Below, in pieces: positions 1 through 11,136 of a stretch of DNA of 64,000 nt. Below the pieces are notes generated by a model. The model was not told the origin of the DNA. It saw only the letters and a list, made by a program, of their open reading frames with translations, and ran no database searches. The DNA is taken from the NCBI GenBank assembly GCA_037013685.1, contig CM072886.1:58954933-59018932 (forward strand). The letters run 5' to 3'. This DNA comes from Acridotheres tristis (taxonomy: Eukaryota; Chordata; Aves; Passeriformes; Sturnidae). The position numbers and the translations under genes are program-made. Numbering within the stretch: position 1 is the stretch's first letter; every line of letters starts with the position of its first letter.

Positions 1-1270
1 AAATGAGATTGCTGACTAGAGCATGCCACTCTCTTTCAGGACACACCCAGCAAAAGCCTAATGGCCTCAAAAGCTTCGTGTCATCAGAAGATATGCCTTC
101 TTCTGGCTTGTCAGCCCCATGGCAATTCCAGTTTGCTGTGTTTGTCTAGATCATTTGTCAATGCTGGTCCCTACTAGAAGAACAGTAGCTTCAGAAATTA
201 ACTTTTTTATCAGTATGAAAAATGAATTATCAAACAGGAACAGTAAGAAAACACAAGCTTAAACAGAAGATGGTAATTCTGTTCTACAACTCTCATTCAG
301 GCTACACCCCCACCTGGAAGAGGTGTTAAGAGATGGTGGTTGTCCTACATTCCTTTCATTGTAATTACAAATTTATTTAAATATGCAGGGAAATAGGTGA
401 AAGGAAGCTCAGTGAGAGCAGCAGTGGCAGAAATAGCAGAGGCAAGAGCAAATTAATATGCACGTCTTTAGTTGAGGTGACATGGGGCTATCCTCTCTGC
501 TCCCTAATATCAAACACATGCAATCTTACCTCTTAAACAGGTTATGGATGCTGCACTTAAAACACAGTCTAAGATGTGATCTTGGGGGCAGAGATGAAAA
601 CAAAACTAAAACATTATTTTAACAGCTGATATAAGAATGGGTAACTTCCAAATGGTAAGCACAAGGACGATGGGGCAAACAAGCTCTGATCTGAATTTAT
701 CTGGGTGGTGCTGAGCCTTTGCAGAAGATAGCATGTGACTGTGATGAGTTTGCTGAGAGGAAGTTCTCAGCTCAGGAGAAGCCAGGAACTGATGTGTCAA
801 ACTGTTAATCAGAAAATTCTGGGCAATGATAGAGGATGATGTTAAAGACATTACGGGAGAAGTGTAAAGAAGTAAAATTGGCTTTAAAAATTTCAAAGGA
901 CAATCTTTTAAACTGTCTTAGATGTTCCCTGTACTTCTTCAGTGTTGTTTCCTTGCAGGACGCTATGCCAAATTTTAATAGTGCATCAGGCAGAGGTTTA
1001 GAGAATTCTTCAATATTGGCTGAAATGTGGCAGATGACAGTAAAGATCTGTCAGATGACCATACAGCACATGCAAATCACACCACACTAATGCCACCACA
1101 TTCTTGGTACAGGAAATAACTGGTGTACATATACTCTGGGTCAGGGCAGTTTATGAATGGAGCACAGTGTGTTCTCTGCATATTCATATAAGACATACAT
1201 TTCAGCAGCATCCATTTCATTCTACTCCTTCTCTGAAAAAGACAAAAAATGTAGTGAGGGAAATTGTGTG
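1..1270. other. unique non-coding sequence
   Basis: I see no repeat, RNA gene or convincing exon here. The open frames are all under 100 codons, are unrecognised and have no consistent splice context. The sequence is AT-rich with few CpGs, as in most of the window. Confidence 0.6.
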
Positions 1271-1360
1271 CTTTATTTTTAATTGGGGGAGGAAGGTTGT
1301 TTGGGGTTTTCTTTTACTGGGTTGGTTGGTTGTTTGGATTAGGGTTTGGTTTAGTTTTAT
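1271..1360. repeat. T/G-rich low-complexity tract (GGTT/GTTT words)
   Basis: A run of GGTT, GTTTGG and TTTT words, including GGTTGGTTGGTTG near 1321. It is the complement-strand counterpart of the CCAA/CAAA tracts at about 4.9, 57.6 and 62.9 kb. Open frames through it are composition artefacts. Confidence 0.75.
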
Positions 1361-2027
1361 CCTATCAATATGTTACACATACACTTAGAAGATTGTTCTT
1401 CGGCAGAAAGTTTGACCCCAGACAAGTCAAGATTTGGTTTGTAATATCTTAGGTTATGACCTGTAGAAGTCGAGGTCTTGGCTGACACTGAACTCTCAGC
1501 ATCTCTCCAAGGTTGCTCCCATTTAAAGAACTAGACGCTAGGTATCCTACAAGCGCTTGTAAAGTAACATTTATGAATGTTACTTTATGTAATTAAATGT
1601 ATTATCAACTGACACCTAAGAAACCTAGGTAAGGGTAGTTTCAACTACTTCTTTCCAACATGGTGCTATCTCCCTTCTCCCCTTCCCTGGAGAAGCAAGT
1701 TGTTGTAAGGTGGCTGTACAGCTACAGGATAAGCTCTGCACTTAAGCTGTGGGAACACAGGTATGCTGGATCCATGCTCAGGACACTGATCCACTTGTGG
1801 TCTCTCAGTTACTCCAGATTGGTCTGCCTAGCTAGATGCTCGCCTATCCTCTGTTATGCCACATTTGTCCTGCTCCTTAACTCTCCTGTTTCTTCTTTTG
1901 CTGTGGAGCATGAATCCTAACAGGGGGGAGAAATCCAAGAATTCATAACAAAACATGGGGTAAAAAGACTATCTCCATTGAAGTTAATAATCAGCAGGGT
2001 CCAAATTACCTCTTATTAGCATTTATT
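1361..2027. other. unique non-coding sequence
   Basis: No repeat, RNA gene or supported exon. The 86-codon plus-strand frame at 1660-1920 is not recognised and has no splice or promoter support. Confidence 0.55.
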
Positions 2028-2680
2028 TTACAAAAGAGGCAGGGTATAATTTCGTGATAGATTCAGATTTGGAGAGGGACTATAATCAGCCTCCTGAAGA
2101 GCTCTGCCTGAAGTACATGGCTGCTTATTTCTTTTCCAAATTGCACCGCTCTCTTTCCCCCTCTCGCTCCTACCCCTCCCGCCCCGTTCTCTTTCTTGAT
2201 CTCTTTGAATAATGCAATCACTTTGAATAGCCCAGACAGGCCTGAAGATTAGGGAGCCTGTTTGTGGAGCGGGGGGCCAGCTGAATAGGCGCAGGAGGCT
2301 GGCTCCCCGGGAAAACAAGGCGCTGGGAACTAGGCCAACTGTGAAGAGCATGTGCTGGGAGGGACTGAATAGGCAAGCAGCCGGCCAGCCCATATGTCAG
2401 GCTGTGCCACAAAGACTTCTCTGCACATCTACCATGACAAACAGGATTACCGAAGACAATTAATCTGGCACGCTTTATCAAAATCAAGTGCTGACCCCCA
2501 ACCTCTCCCCCCAGCATGCGGCAGATGCCACGCTCCAATTCAATGGAGCTCAAGTGTTCCCTTTTTCGCTGCTGAAAGGCATCCAAAGCCTGAATAAGGT
2601 TGGCGTGGACTAATTGCAAACACTGTCTGATGGTGACAGTCCTAATCAAATGAGATGAGCTCACCTTTTCTGTAAACTTC
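2028..2680. promoter_or_regulatory. candidate conserved non-coding element / enhancer
   Basis: What is seen: a compact, non-repetitive block unlike its surroundings. It has a pyrimidine-rich stretch (about 2130-2210) and scattered CpGs. The core, about 2390-2650, carries homeodomain-type words (GACAATTAATCTGG near 2456, ACTAATTGCAAAC near 2608) and a GATAAAGC-like word on the minus strand. What is inferred: this texture resembles developmental enhancers and ultraconserved elements of vertebrates. A minus-strand open frame of 148 codons (2218-2664) crosses it. Its first 45 or so residues, including QALDAFQQRKREHLSSIELE, look protein-like, so a coding exon is the main alternative. I do not recognise such a protein, and the rest of the frame is low quality. 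No alignment was possible. Confidence 0.35.
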
Positions 2681-4912
2681 TAATGGGAAGGCTGGTGGCA
2701 GCTCCCCATCAGCTGCTGGCAGAAAGAGAAACGCATGGGGATGAAGGGTTTTCCCCCTCCTTTCTCCCCCTTCCTTCTCACTGCCTGATGGAGGAAGAGG
2801 TCAGCCACAGGCATCCTTTCCTCTTGAGCCTTTCAGGTGCTGCATCACAGGAGGGATGGAGAAGGGAAAGCGTTGGAGCCACCTCTGTGCAGCAGAATCT
2901 CTGCTCTGCAAATGCCAAAGAGCAGCCAAAAGGCAGCGTGCCGACGCTTACTGCCATGCTAGAAACCAGGCTCAACATCCAGGCTGAGCCCTCAGCTGAT
3001 GTCTGTGCAGCTGTAAACATCCCCCTCAGTATCTGACCCTGCCTGTGGGATGTTCCTGTCGGCTCTGTAGTACAGAGTATAAACTTACACTCATTAGGAC
3101 CAGTCATTTCTTTTCATGTCCTTCCTGCTTGTTTTATTTTATTTACATTTCAACATATAGGAGTTTCAGAAAAGCCTTCCCAGTTGACCTTAATAGAAAA
3201 TGAAAAGTGAAGTTCAATAAGAGAGGAGGAGAAAGCAGTGGAAAACGAATAGTATCTTATCTTATTGCTTTTGTATTTACCTTACTGCAGTTCAAATAAG
3301 CAGCCCAGATTCTTGCTACTCACCCTAGTATGCATAGGCATCTGGACTACAGAAATATATCATGGGCAGTCTTCTCACAAAAACTGTTTGTCTTCTTAGT
3401 CTCACTCAGATTAGAGCCAAGTGCCTGTGTTTCTATACTGGCATCCTTTTGCCTGTTAGTGTGGATGGAATGGAGGTTTGCATAGGCATAAATGAATGGG
3501 TCTTTCAAGTATTTTTTTCCCCAAGTTTTCAAGTGAAAGTTCTATTTGTTCCAGTTAAAATTTGATAGAACCTCCTCAGTTGTATTAAGTTAAAACCCAC
3601 TCATAAACAAAAGAAAAGAAGTAATAGCAAGTTTTACACCACAGAACAGGTTTCAGGATAGTCTTCCATTTTGTAAAATTTGCACAAATGAAAGGGTTAA
3701 AATGTTTGACTTAGGAAATACTGTAAAAGCTTCTTATAATATTTTAATGCAACATTTTTTCAAGCTGAGAAAGAAAAATATCTCTTCCCATACACGCCTA
3801 AAACAAAAATTATGTTTAAAATATTCTGTGTAACAATTTTTTTTTTCAAAGTTCTTTCCTGGCAGTATGGACAGCATTTTGGCCTGAATGGTATTTGCAG
3901 TTCTAATCTGTTTTCTGTCAGAAAGTTGACATCTAGATGTTACTTCCCAACCTACTTTCATGGCTATTCTCAGCATAACACCTGATGCTTCAGTGATTTG
4001 AATTATTTTAATTTTCGTCCTAAAGTGAAGGTAGTGGGGGACTGATACATTCGATGTGCAGAAAAGGCACTGAGGAGCAAGGGGTTATTGACCACCTTGA
4101 TTTCTGAAAAGAGGCTCTTAGGGTTGGGAACAACCTGGTTCACAGTTTGCCCATGAGACACACAAATGTGTGACAGTAGCTCCAGGTTCACACATGTCCA
4201 GCAACCAGAGGTCAGTGATGAGTGGTGGTCACTATGTGTCTAGTTTCTAGAAGCGCCAGTAACTTTGATCTACATTTTCCCTAAGTATGAATTCTCAGCA
4301 CACTGTGTCCTAATTAAAAAAAAAAAAAACAAGCCCCAAAACACCAGAGCTGAAATAACTATGTGGGCTGACACCTGCAGAAACCATGGCTATGGGAAGG
4401 GACCTCACTGGAGCAGTGCTTTCCCACTTCTAGCTGCAATTTGCAAGGCATTCTTATCAGCAGTATATTGCTAATGATGCCCCTCAAGTCTGCCAATGTT
4501 TCTTCTTCTTGCATAGCGAGAATGGGATGTTTAAATGATAGTTACAGATGGAGGAGCAGCTGATTTTGGTATTACAATGTTTACACTCCAGCAGCATGTT
4601 CCAGCATTTGAGAAATGCAGCACCCAAAGTGGGTCCAAATGGGAAATCAGAAAACATAGCTAATATTGCTCAAGGCACTGAGCAAAAGCCAGCTGCAGAT
4701 CACACAGCAGTTCATTGTTGTGGTACTCTGACATCCCATAGAACAACACTTTCCAGAAATCAAAGGCCAGGTTGTGTTTTTATTCAGAGTGCTAAAGTAA
4801 ATTTCTAAGAAATCTCTGGTAATGAAGTGATATATGGAGCTAGAAGAGAGCTAAACTGAAGCTAATGGCTGCTCTGCAAGGAAAGTGAAGGAATGAGCTA
4901 CAAATACTAATT
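2681..4912. other. unique non-coding sequence
   Basis: Holds a short pyrimidine-rich run (about 2748-2786) and a short poly-A run (about 4315-4330). Otherwise I see no repeat, RNA gene or supported exon. The frames of 109-117 codons between 2683 and 3107 overlap on opposite strands and match nothing I know. Confidence 0.55.
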
Positions 4913-5008
4913 AAAAAAACAAACAAACAAAAAAAAACCAACCAACCAACCAAACAAACAAACAAAAAAAAAACCAAAAAACAAAAACAAAAAAAAAAAA
5001 AAAAAAAA
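4913..5008. repeat. A-rich CAAA/CCAA low-complexity tract ending in poly-A
   Basis: About 95 bp of (CAAA)n, (CCAA)n and A runs on the plus strand, ending in roughly 20 consecutive A residues. It produces spurious F/L-rich frames on the minus strand. It could be the tail of an otherwise unrecognisable retroposed sequence, but no body or target-site duplication is evident. Confidence 0.9.
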
Positions 5009-8000
5009 GGGATGAAAAAGCACAACCACCCCTGAAAATTCACTACAGGCTAAAGTAGCAACAGAAGAATGAAGTGACAAAGTATTGATCTGAACTACCA
5101 GGGGAAGAGAAGAAGATATTTGTGTCTCCACATTGTGAAGAAAGGAACTGCCTGAAGGATGTGAACTCCTCTGGAGGCTTGCTGGGGGGTGATGGGTAAA
5201 AAAGCATCCCTGAGGCAGTCAGAGGCAGGCATCCAAGCTCAAAATGATCACAAGACCCTGGTGATACCTCTCCTTCTGACTCACTCAGACTCATTACTGG
5301 TAAGGTAGAGAAAAATTTATAACATGGCTAGATTAAGAAACACTGTGATCTTTTGACTGCAGTTAATTAAAATTTTTCACTAAAACCCAGGTGTATTTCT
5401 TGCACAATTTTTACACTAGTTTTGGAGCAGCTCTGTCGGTCACAGCAGCATATATCACTGCCAGAAGTACCAAGATGGCTGAGGGTCTGGAAGGTGGAGC
5501 TGATATGATAATACGAAGTGACATGGGTGAGAATTTCTGCCAGCCATTAGCAGAAGTAGGAACTTGCTCTAAAAAGAAAGACTCATGTCAAATGACATTT
5601 CTAAAATGTCATCTGCTTTGCAGTGGAATACCCACTGTTTTTCTAAAATACACAGTGTGTGCAATTGAAGTGTAATTCAGAAATTACTTAGTATTGACAC
5701 AGAAAGGGTCTCCCCTTCTCCACTGATTCCAAGGAATTGCAACAGCCTGCAGAGAGCAGTAGAAATTTTGACCTACTTTATCATGCCTACTCATTGCTGT
5801 CTAGATTTTTTTTTATATCTGTGAAACAGAAATCACTGACTTTTATTTTGAACACATAATTACACAGTGATTTGGATCAGGATACAGAAGTTCCTACATT
5901 TTCCAGTACTCATACCATGATAAGATCAAATGTTTTGAAGTTCAAGTAAATATGCCTTACTTATTTTCTTTCATCTTTTTCTCTGGGACTCAAACAGGTG
6001 CCTTCATTTCTGGTGACACAACGTCTCTTAGAATGCATCAGAGGATTTTGCTTCCTCTCTAGTTCTCTGTAGCTGCTGTCAGGTCTCCTGCTCAGCTCTT
6101 GCTGAAAGCTTTCCCCCAGGCCAGAATACAGAGTCTAATTCAGATAATTCACATGTGTTGCACTGCCATTAAGTGTGGAGTTTTGGTCACTTTGGTATAC
6201 TTTTAATGTGGTCACAGAAATATGATCAATACATGAAATTTTGTTGTCTTATTTTGCTTATGATTCTGTTAATATCTCACTAGTTAGGAAAATTTACCAA
6301 AAGTGGCTTGAAGAAAGGACCAATGTTATCCAGTAGAGTAGTGAAATGAATTATAACATGACTGAGTAATGTTTATGGTAGAGGAAAGAAAGTGTTCAAT
6401 TGCTGGAGGAGTGAAGCATTAATGTATGAATGCATAAAGACACTCTGGCAGAGTTTGGTGTAGTGAGCTTTCTTTAACTCACATGAAATGTTTTTTCTCC
6501 ACCAGAAACACTTTCCAACATGAAATGAAGCTGAACTTTCTTGTCTTAAAAATCAAAGTGATTGGCATCTATCATAATAGGTAGCTCAGGCCAGCAATCT
6601 GCCACTCCTTTTGATTTATGGGCCCCTAAATATAGAGGTGCAGATCCTGCCTAAGTAACTTAAGCCAAATGACATGGGACTTGCCCTCCTCTTCGGCTTT
6701 GACAAACCTCTTAGCAGCTGCTTAAGGAACACTACAAGTCCACACACCAGTTTCTGGTTTAGCCCCCTGTTCCCAGCACACAGCTTTCAGGCACCATGCT
6801 GCTTGTGGCATATCCTGACTTTATTCTTGGACATGTCATACCAACCAGAGAGGGCACACTACAGTTTTGCTCCCATCACGTTACTTGCTTTGGGGTTTTC
6901 TGGGTTTGGGGGTGTTTTACCTTGAAGCCACTAACTGCTGATAGCTCCTGGCTCCTGACTTTCGAGTGCTCAGTAGGAAACAACATGTTTTTTTGGTTCA
7001 GATGGAGTTTCAGAAAACAAAAAAATAAGTCGGGAATTGCAACTTAACTGAAAAAAAACCCCAACTTTCTGAGGATTTAACAATCTTTGAGAACTAAGAT
7101 CAGCAAATAATTGTGGATTGGCAAATTAAAGCCTTAGGTTTAGAAAATGCCCAAAATATTCTGATTATTTCAACAATTACTTTAATTACAAAGCCAGAAT
7201 AATTTGCTGAAATTTATAAGAGTTTGTAAAACATCTTAGCTGATTCAAATCCTTATCTCCTAAATAATACATTTCAGCTAGAAAAGTTTACTTAGTTGCA
7301 AGTAATTGATCACATAAATAAGCAGAAGGATCTTTTTGTCAATTTTCAGGTTTGAGAATGGTCTTAGGACAGTCTTGGCATTGTAACCAGAGGTGATTTC
7401 TGGTCTACAGAAATAGAGTGGTGGAAAATACATTCTGTTCTCCTGAGCATGAAGCTGCAAACAAGGAATAAGTGGGAATGATGTTTTCTTGAGATGGGGC
7501 TCTGCATCATATCACTGCAGCAGTCATGCAGCTATTGATTCCATATCTTCTAAAGAGGTTCAGAGAGCAGGACGCAGGTCTTACAGAGAGGCAGATGGGA
7601 AACTCAGATCTGTTCCAGTTCAGTTTTGAAGCCACTGCCTTGAAGATCCCACACAAGCTATCTCTGAGAAGATATCACCATAGGTGTATTTTTGAAGATC
7701 TAAGATCTTGACAGAAAATGAAAAGACTAAATGTGATCTACACCTATGTTAATTATCAGCCCACTGATATGTGTGTGCTCTGAAATGCATTTGGGAGCAA
7801 GTACAGAATAGATCTAAAATTCACAGAAAAAGTAATTCCACTTTTCTGTAGTTGGAACAAAAGTAGAATTCCCTTTTATTATTATTTTTTTAATCTCCCA
7901 TCTTTTTAATCTTTAAATTGTTATAACACCAAGTGAACATTGAGATAAACTGCTGTTCAGATAATTCACTGTCAAAAATATTGAGCATACTTTAGTTGGA

Positions 8001-9388
8001 TGGCAGCAGTAATGGTCTTTTCAAGTGCCGCTGCACAAAAGCTGAGCCTATCAAGATTTTTTGGCAGGCACTGCGTTTAACTTGTCATGTTATATATTGC
8101 AGCAATGCAGTTGAGGATCAGTATAAATCAACTTACAAGTCTGGAGGAAATGGGAGAATGTGCTTCTGCAGCCCTCTGGCAGCCCAAGTGTCTATCAGAA
8201 GGTGGCAGCATTTCAACATCGTTCAGTCCAGCGAGGAGGGGGGGAAATTAACTCAATCTACATGTCCAGAAAGCTGAAAGCTCCTTATATTCAGACAGGA
8301 TGTACACACTGCTGCCTTGAATTTATGGGTTAGATGAATTTATGCGGTTATGGACAGGCAGGAAAGTGAAGTTTTGATAGCTCTTCACTCTTCTTAATGT
8401 AAATGTGGGAAACAGGCTAAGTAGGTGCTGGAAGGAAGGGAAGTGAAAAATAAATGAGAAAATATGGCTGCCCAAAGGGTCAGAAACAGCCCACCCCAAC
8501 TAGAGGAGAATTTTGTGGTAGGTGTGTTAGAAATATTGAGCAACAAAATATGTCGTCTCTAATCAATTTTTGGGGTCATATCTTCTACCAGTGTGACAGA
8601 GAATAAGTCTTTTTCACAGCTATCACACCCTGTATTGTCAGATGTCATGATCTCAACACAATCTTTGTGGCATTTACTGTTTTTTGGATTTTTTAAAAAA
8701 CTCAGCCTTTGAAACTGGGCAACTGCATAGAAGCCCCAGCTTTCACTTAACCACCACTATAACCAAAAATAGCATGATTTGAACCCTTGTGGTTACTGGG
8801 AAAGTCAAAAAACATGTGTGAAATGCTCTCACAATGTTCAAAAACCAGAAGGCAAAGTGGAAAAACCCCCAGAATTTAAAGTAGAAAAAATAAAATGACA
8901 CCTCATAAGGTTAGCAAAAAGTCATACATCAGAGTGCACTGATGGACAATCCCGTGTTGCTGATGGGAAGCCTGGACCCAGCACATAAAGCCAGGCATGT
9001 CAGTGTGTACTCTGATAGGGGTGGAATTAAGTGCCTGGCTTAGTGCATAGCCATGAGCACAAAATAGTGTTGTTCACTTCAGTGAGATTATTTGCTGATT
9101 TACAGCTCAAGTCACTGCTGAACTGAGCTCTTAACTTGCTTAAGGATTAATCCAGTGCCCAGTGCAGTTTGATGGTAAAAATCTCAAAATGGGGTCATCA
9201 GTGTCCTTGTACAATGTTTTGGGTTTTTTAAGTGTGGAACTACCTCAGCTAGCACTTGATCCATCCTGTAAGGGTATGGAGTACAATAAGAAATATTGTA
9301 TTAGTGGCCACCACAAGGACTCCACATGCCAGTAATTATTACCCTAATACTCAGAGAACCATGGCATGTTATTTTAAATCTTTCTATT
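5009..9388. other. unique non-coding sequence
   Basis: 4.4 kb of AT-rich sequence with no repeat, RNA gene or supported exon that I can identify. Open frames stay under 95 codons and none has recognisable motifs. Confidence 0.55.
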
Positions 9389-10002
9389 TGTGGTGGGTTG
9401 ATCCTGGCTGGACAGCAGGTGCCCACCATCACCACATTGTCACTCCCCTCTTCACTGGGCAGGGGAGAGAAAATAAAATTAAAAGCTTGTGGGTCAAAAT
9501 AAGGTCAGGGAGAGATCACTCACCAATTACTGTCATAGGCAAAGCATACTTGACCTGGGGAAAATTAATTTAATTTATTATCAATCAAATCAGACTAGGA
9601 TTAAAGTAACTAAAACCAAATCTGAAAAGGCCTTTCCTGCACCCCTTCCTTCTTCCCAAGCACAACTTCACCCCCAAATTTTCTACCTCCTCTGGCAGCC
9701 AGTTCATCACGTTGTCTCTGCTGCTCACTCTCTCTCAGAGCAGGACTCCTCACATTCCTCCCTTGCTCCAGCCTGGGGTCCCTCCCGCAGGAAACAGTCC
9801 TCCACAAACTTCTCCAACACGAGTCCTTCCCTCAGGCTGCAGTTTTGGATGAACTCCTCCAGCGTGGGTCCCTTCTCCAGGGCGCCGTCTCTCTGGAACA
9901 GGCTGCTCCAGTGTGACTTTCCTACAGCGTCACAAGGGGAACTTCCAGTGGCTTCTCACAGCACCTCCTGCTACCAAAACCTTGCCACAAAAAACCAGTT
10001 AC
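9389..10002. mobile_element. solo LTR of an avian endogenous retrovirus
   Basis: The block opens with TGTGGTGGGTTGATCCTGGC. It then shows the characteristic sections of a common bird LTR: ACTCCCCTC...GGGCAGGGGAGAGAAAATA, a GGTCAGGGAGAGATCACTCA segment, a TTAATTTATTATCAATCAAATCAGA segment, and a 3' end around CTACCAAAACCTTGCCAC. No gag, pol or env sequence flanks it, so it is a solo LTR left by recombination between LTRs. The exact 3' boundary (9995-10002) is uncertain and no clear target-site duplication remains, consistent with an old insertion. Two open frames lie in it (182 codons plus, 65 codons minus); neither is a gene. The family name and orientation are not asserted. Confidence 0.85.
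9763..9935. repeat. imperfect ~45-bp tandem units inside the LTR
   Basis: Four diverged GC-rich units of about 45 bp. Each contains a CTCC-AGC/AAC-GTGGGTCC-like core: GCTCCAGCCTGGGGTCCCTC, TCTCCAACACGAGTCCTTCC, CCTCCAGCGTGGGTCCCTTC and GCTCCAGTGTGACTTTCC. Fuller copies of this LTR type, as I remember them, carry longer arrays of the same unit. Confidence 0.65.
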
Positions 10003-11065
10003 TTGGCTCCAATGAGCTTGTCTCTGAAATTGAGTAAAAAGTGGCAAAACATCTCTGTGCAGTTTAAAGTGGAGCAGTTTTAATTTCCAGGTTTTACATA
10101 TGAAAGAGCAATGCTAATTTTGAAGATATCTCCCACTGTATTCACCTTGGATGGACATCTGCAGTGCAATTGAAGCAGTGGGCAGATTACCAGGTGGTGA
10201 CCAGTTATGAGCAGGGGACTTTATCTTCAGAGGGGATATGAAACCTTGCTGAAACCGAGATTTTTGAGGGCTTAGCACAGACAGCTCTGGGCCCAGACAT
10301 GGTCACATGGTTAAAAATGAACCCCAGAAAGACTGAATGCCTTTCTGGACATCCCAGCGAGCTGGTAGCATAACTGAGGGTAGGATTGTGGCACTTTCCA
10401 TTCTCAGATCCATTTTATCATACCACAACTTCACATCTCATACTGAACACTCAGCTACTGTACTTGCTAGACTCAGCCAAATACACACAGGTCAGGAACA
10501 GAGCTGGCAGGCAGAGTATAGTGATTTAATTTTGTTTGGCTTTTCGATGCACCTTCCTGGAGTTCCTATTTGCTATGTTGTGGGTTAAATACTTAAACAG
10601 GAAATCAGCTCAGAGGACCGGCTGACCATTTCAACCTTGTGGAAACATTTGTCCTTGCCTGCTTCCCAGAACAATTCAAAGAATGCCTTGTTTCTGATAC
10701 ACACAGCCAAAGTAAAAATCTGTGGAGAATAATTTATGGACAGAATCATTCAGTAGGGTGGCAGCACTCATTCGAAGACCTTGGAGTAATGATCAGTACA
10801 GACAGCTGCACACCTAAAGACAGGAAGTTCTGCCTAATTTTTATTTTGTAGACAGTCCTCTGAGTGAGTATTGTGCCTGAATGGTTATATGAATCTATTA
10901 GCTAATCATCCATTAGAGTGATCCTCTCAGGATTAATCTAGTCAAAATTTGACATAAATGATCTAGAATGACAACAATTATAAAAATCACTTTACAAAAG
11001 AATGACCTTTAACAGAAGAAAAAGCAAATTTAGACTAAATTGATTCAAATGAAAAGCAGGAGGGG

Positions 11066-11067
<2 letters not shown>
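10003..11067. other. unique non-coding sequence
   Basis: No repeat, RNA gene or supported exon. The largest frame is 83 codons (10337-10588) and is unrecognised. Confidence 0.55.
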
Positions 11068-11097
<30 letters not shown>

Positions 11098-11136
11098 CTT
11101 CTTCTTCTTCTTCTTCTTCTTCTTCTTCTTCTTCTT
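11068..11136. repeat. perfect (CTT)23 microsatellite
   Basis: 69 bp of uninterrupted CTT triplets (GAA on the minus strand). The Arg-rich minus-strand frame across it is an artefact. Such a long pure homopurine/homopyrimidine triplet run is expected to be length-polymorphic and can adopt triplex structure. Confidence 0.98.

Noticed and set aside
2218..2664. 148-codon minus-strand open frame
   Set aside because: Kept only as an alternative reading of the candidate conserved block: the first part is protein-like but the remainder is not, and I cannot name a family.
9489..10037. 182-codon plus-strand open frame, the longest in the window
   Set aside because: It lies in the solo LTR (9389-10002), whose sequence pattern explains it. 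Its translation follows LTR composition and matches no protein I know.
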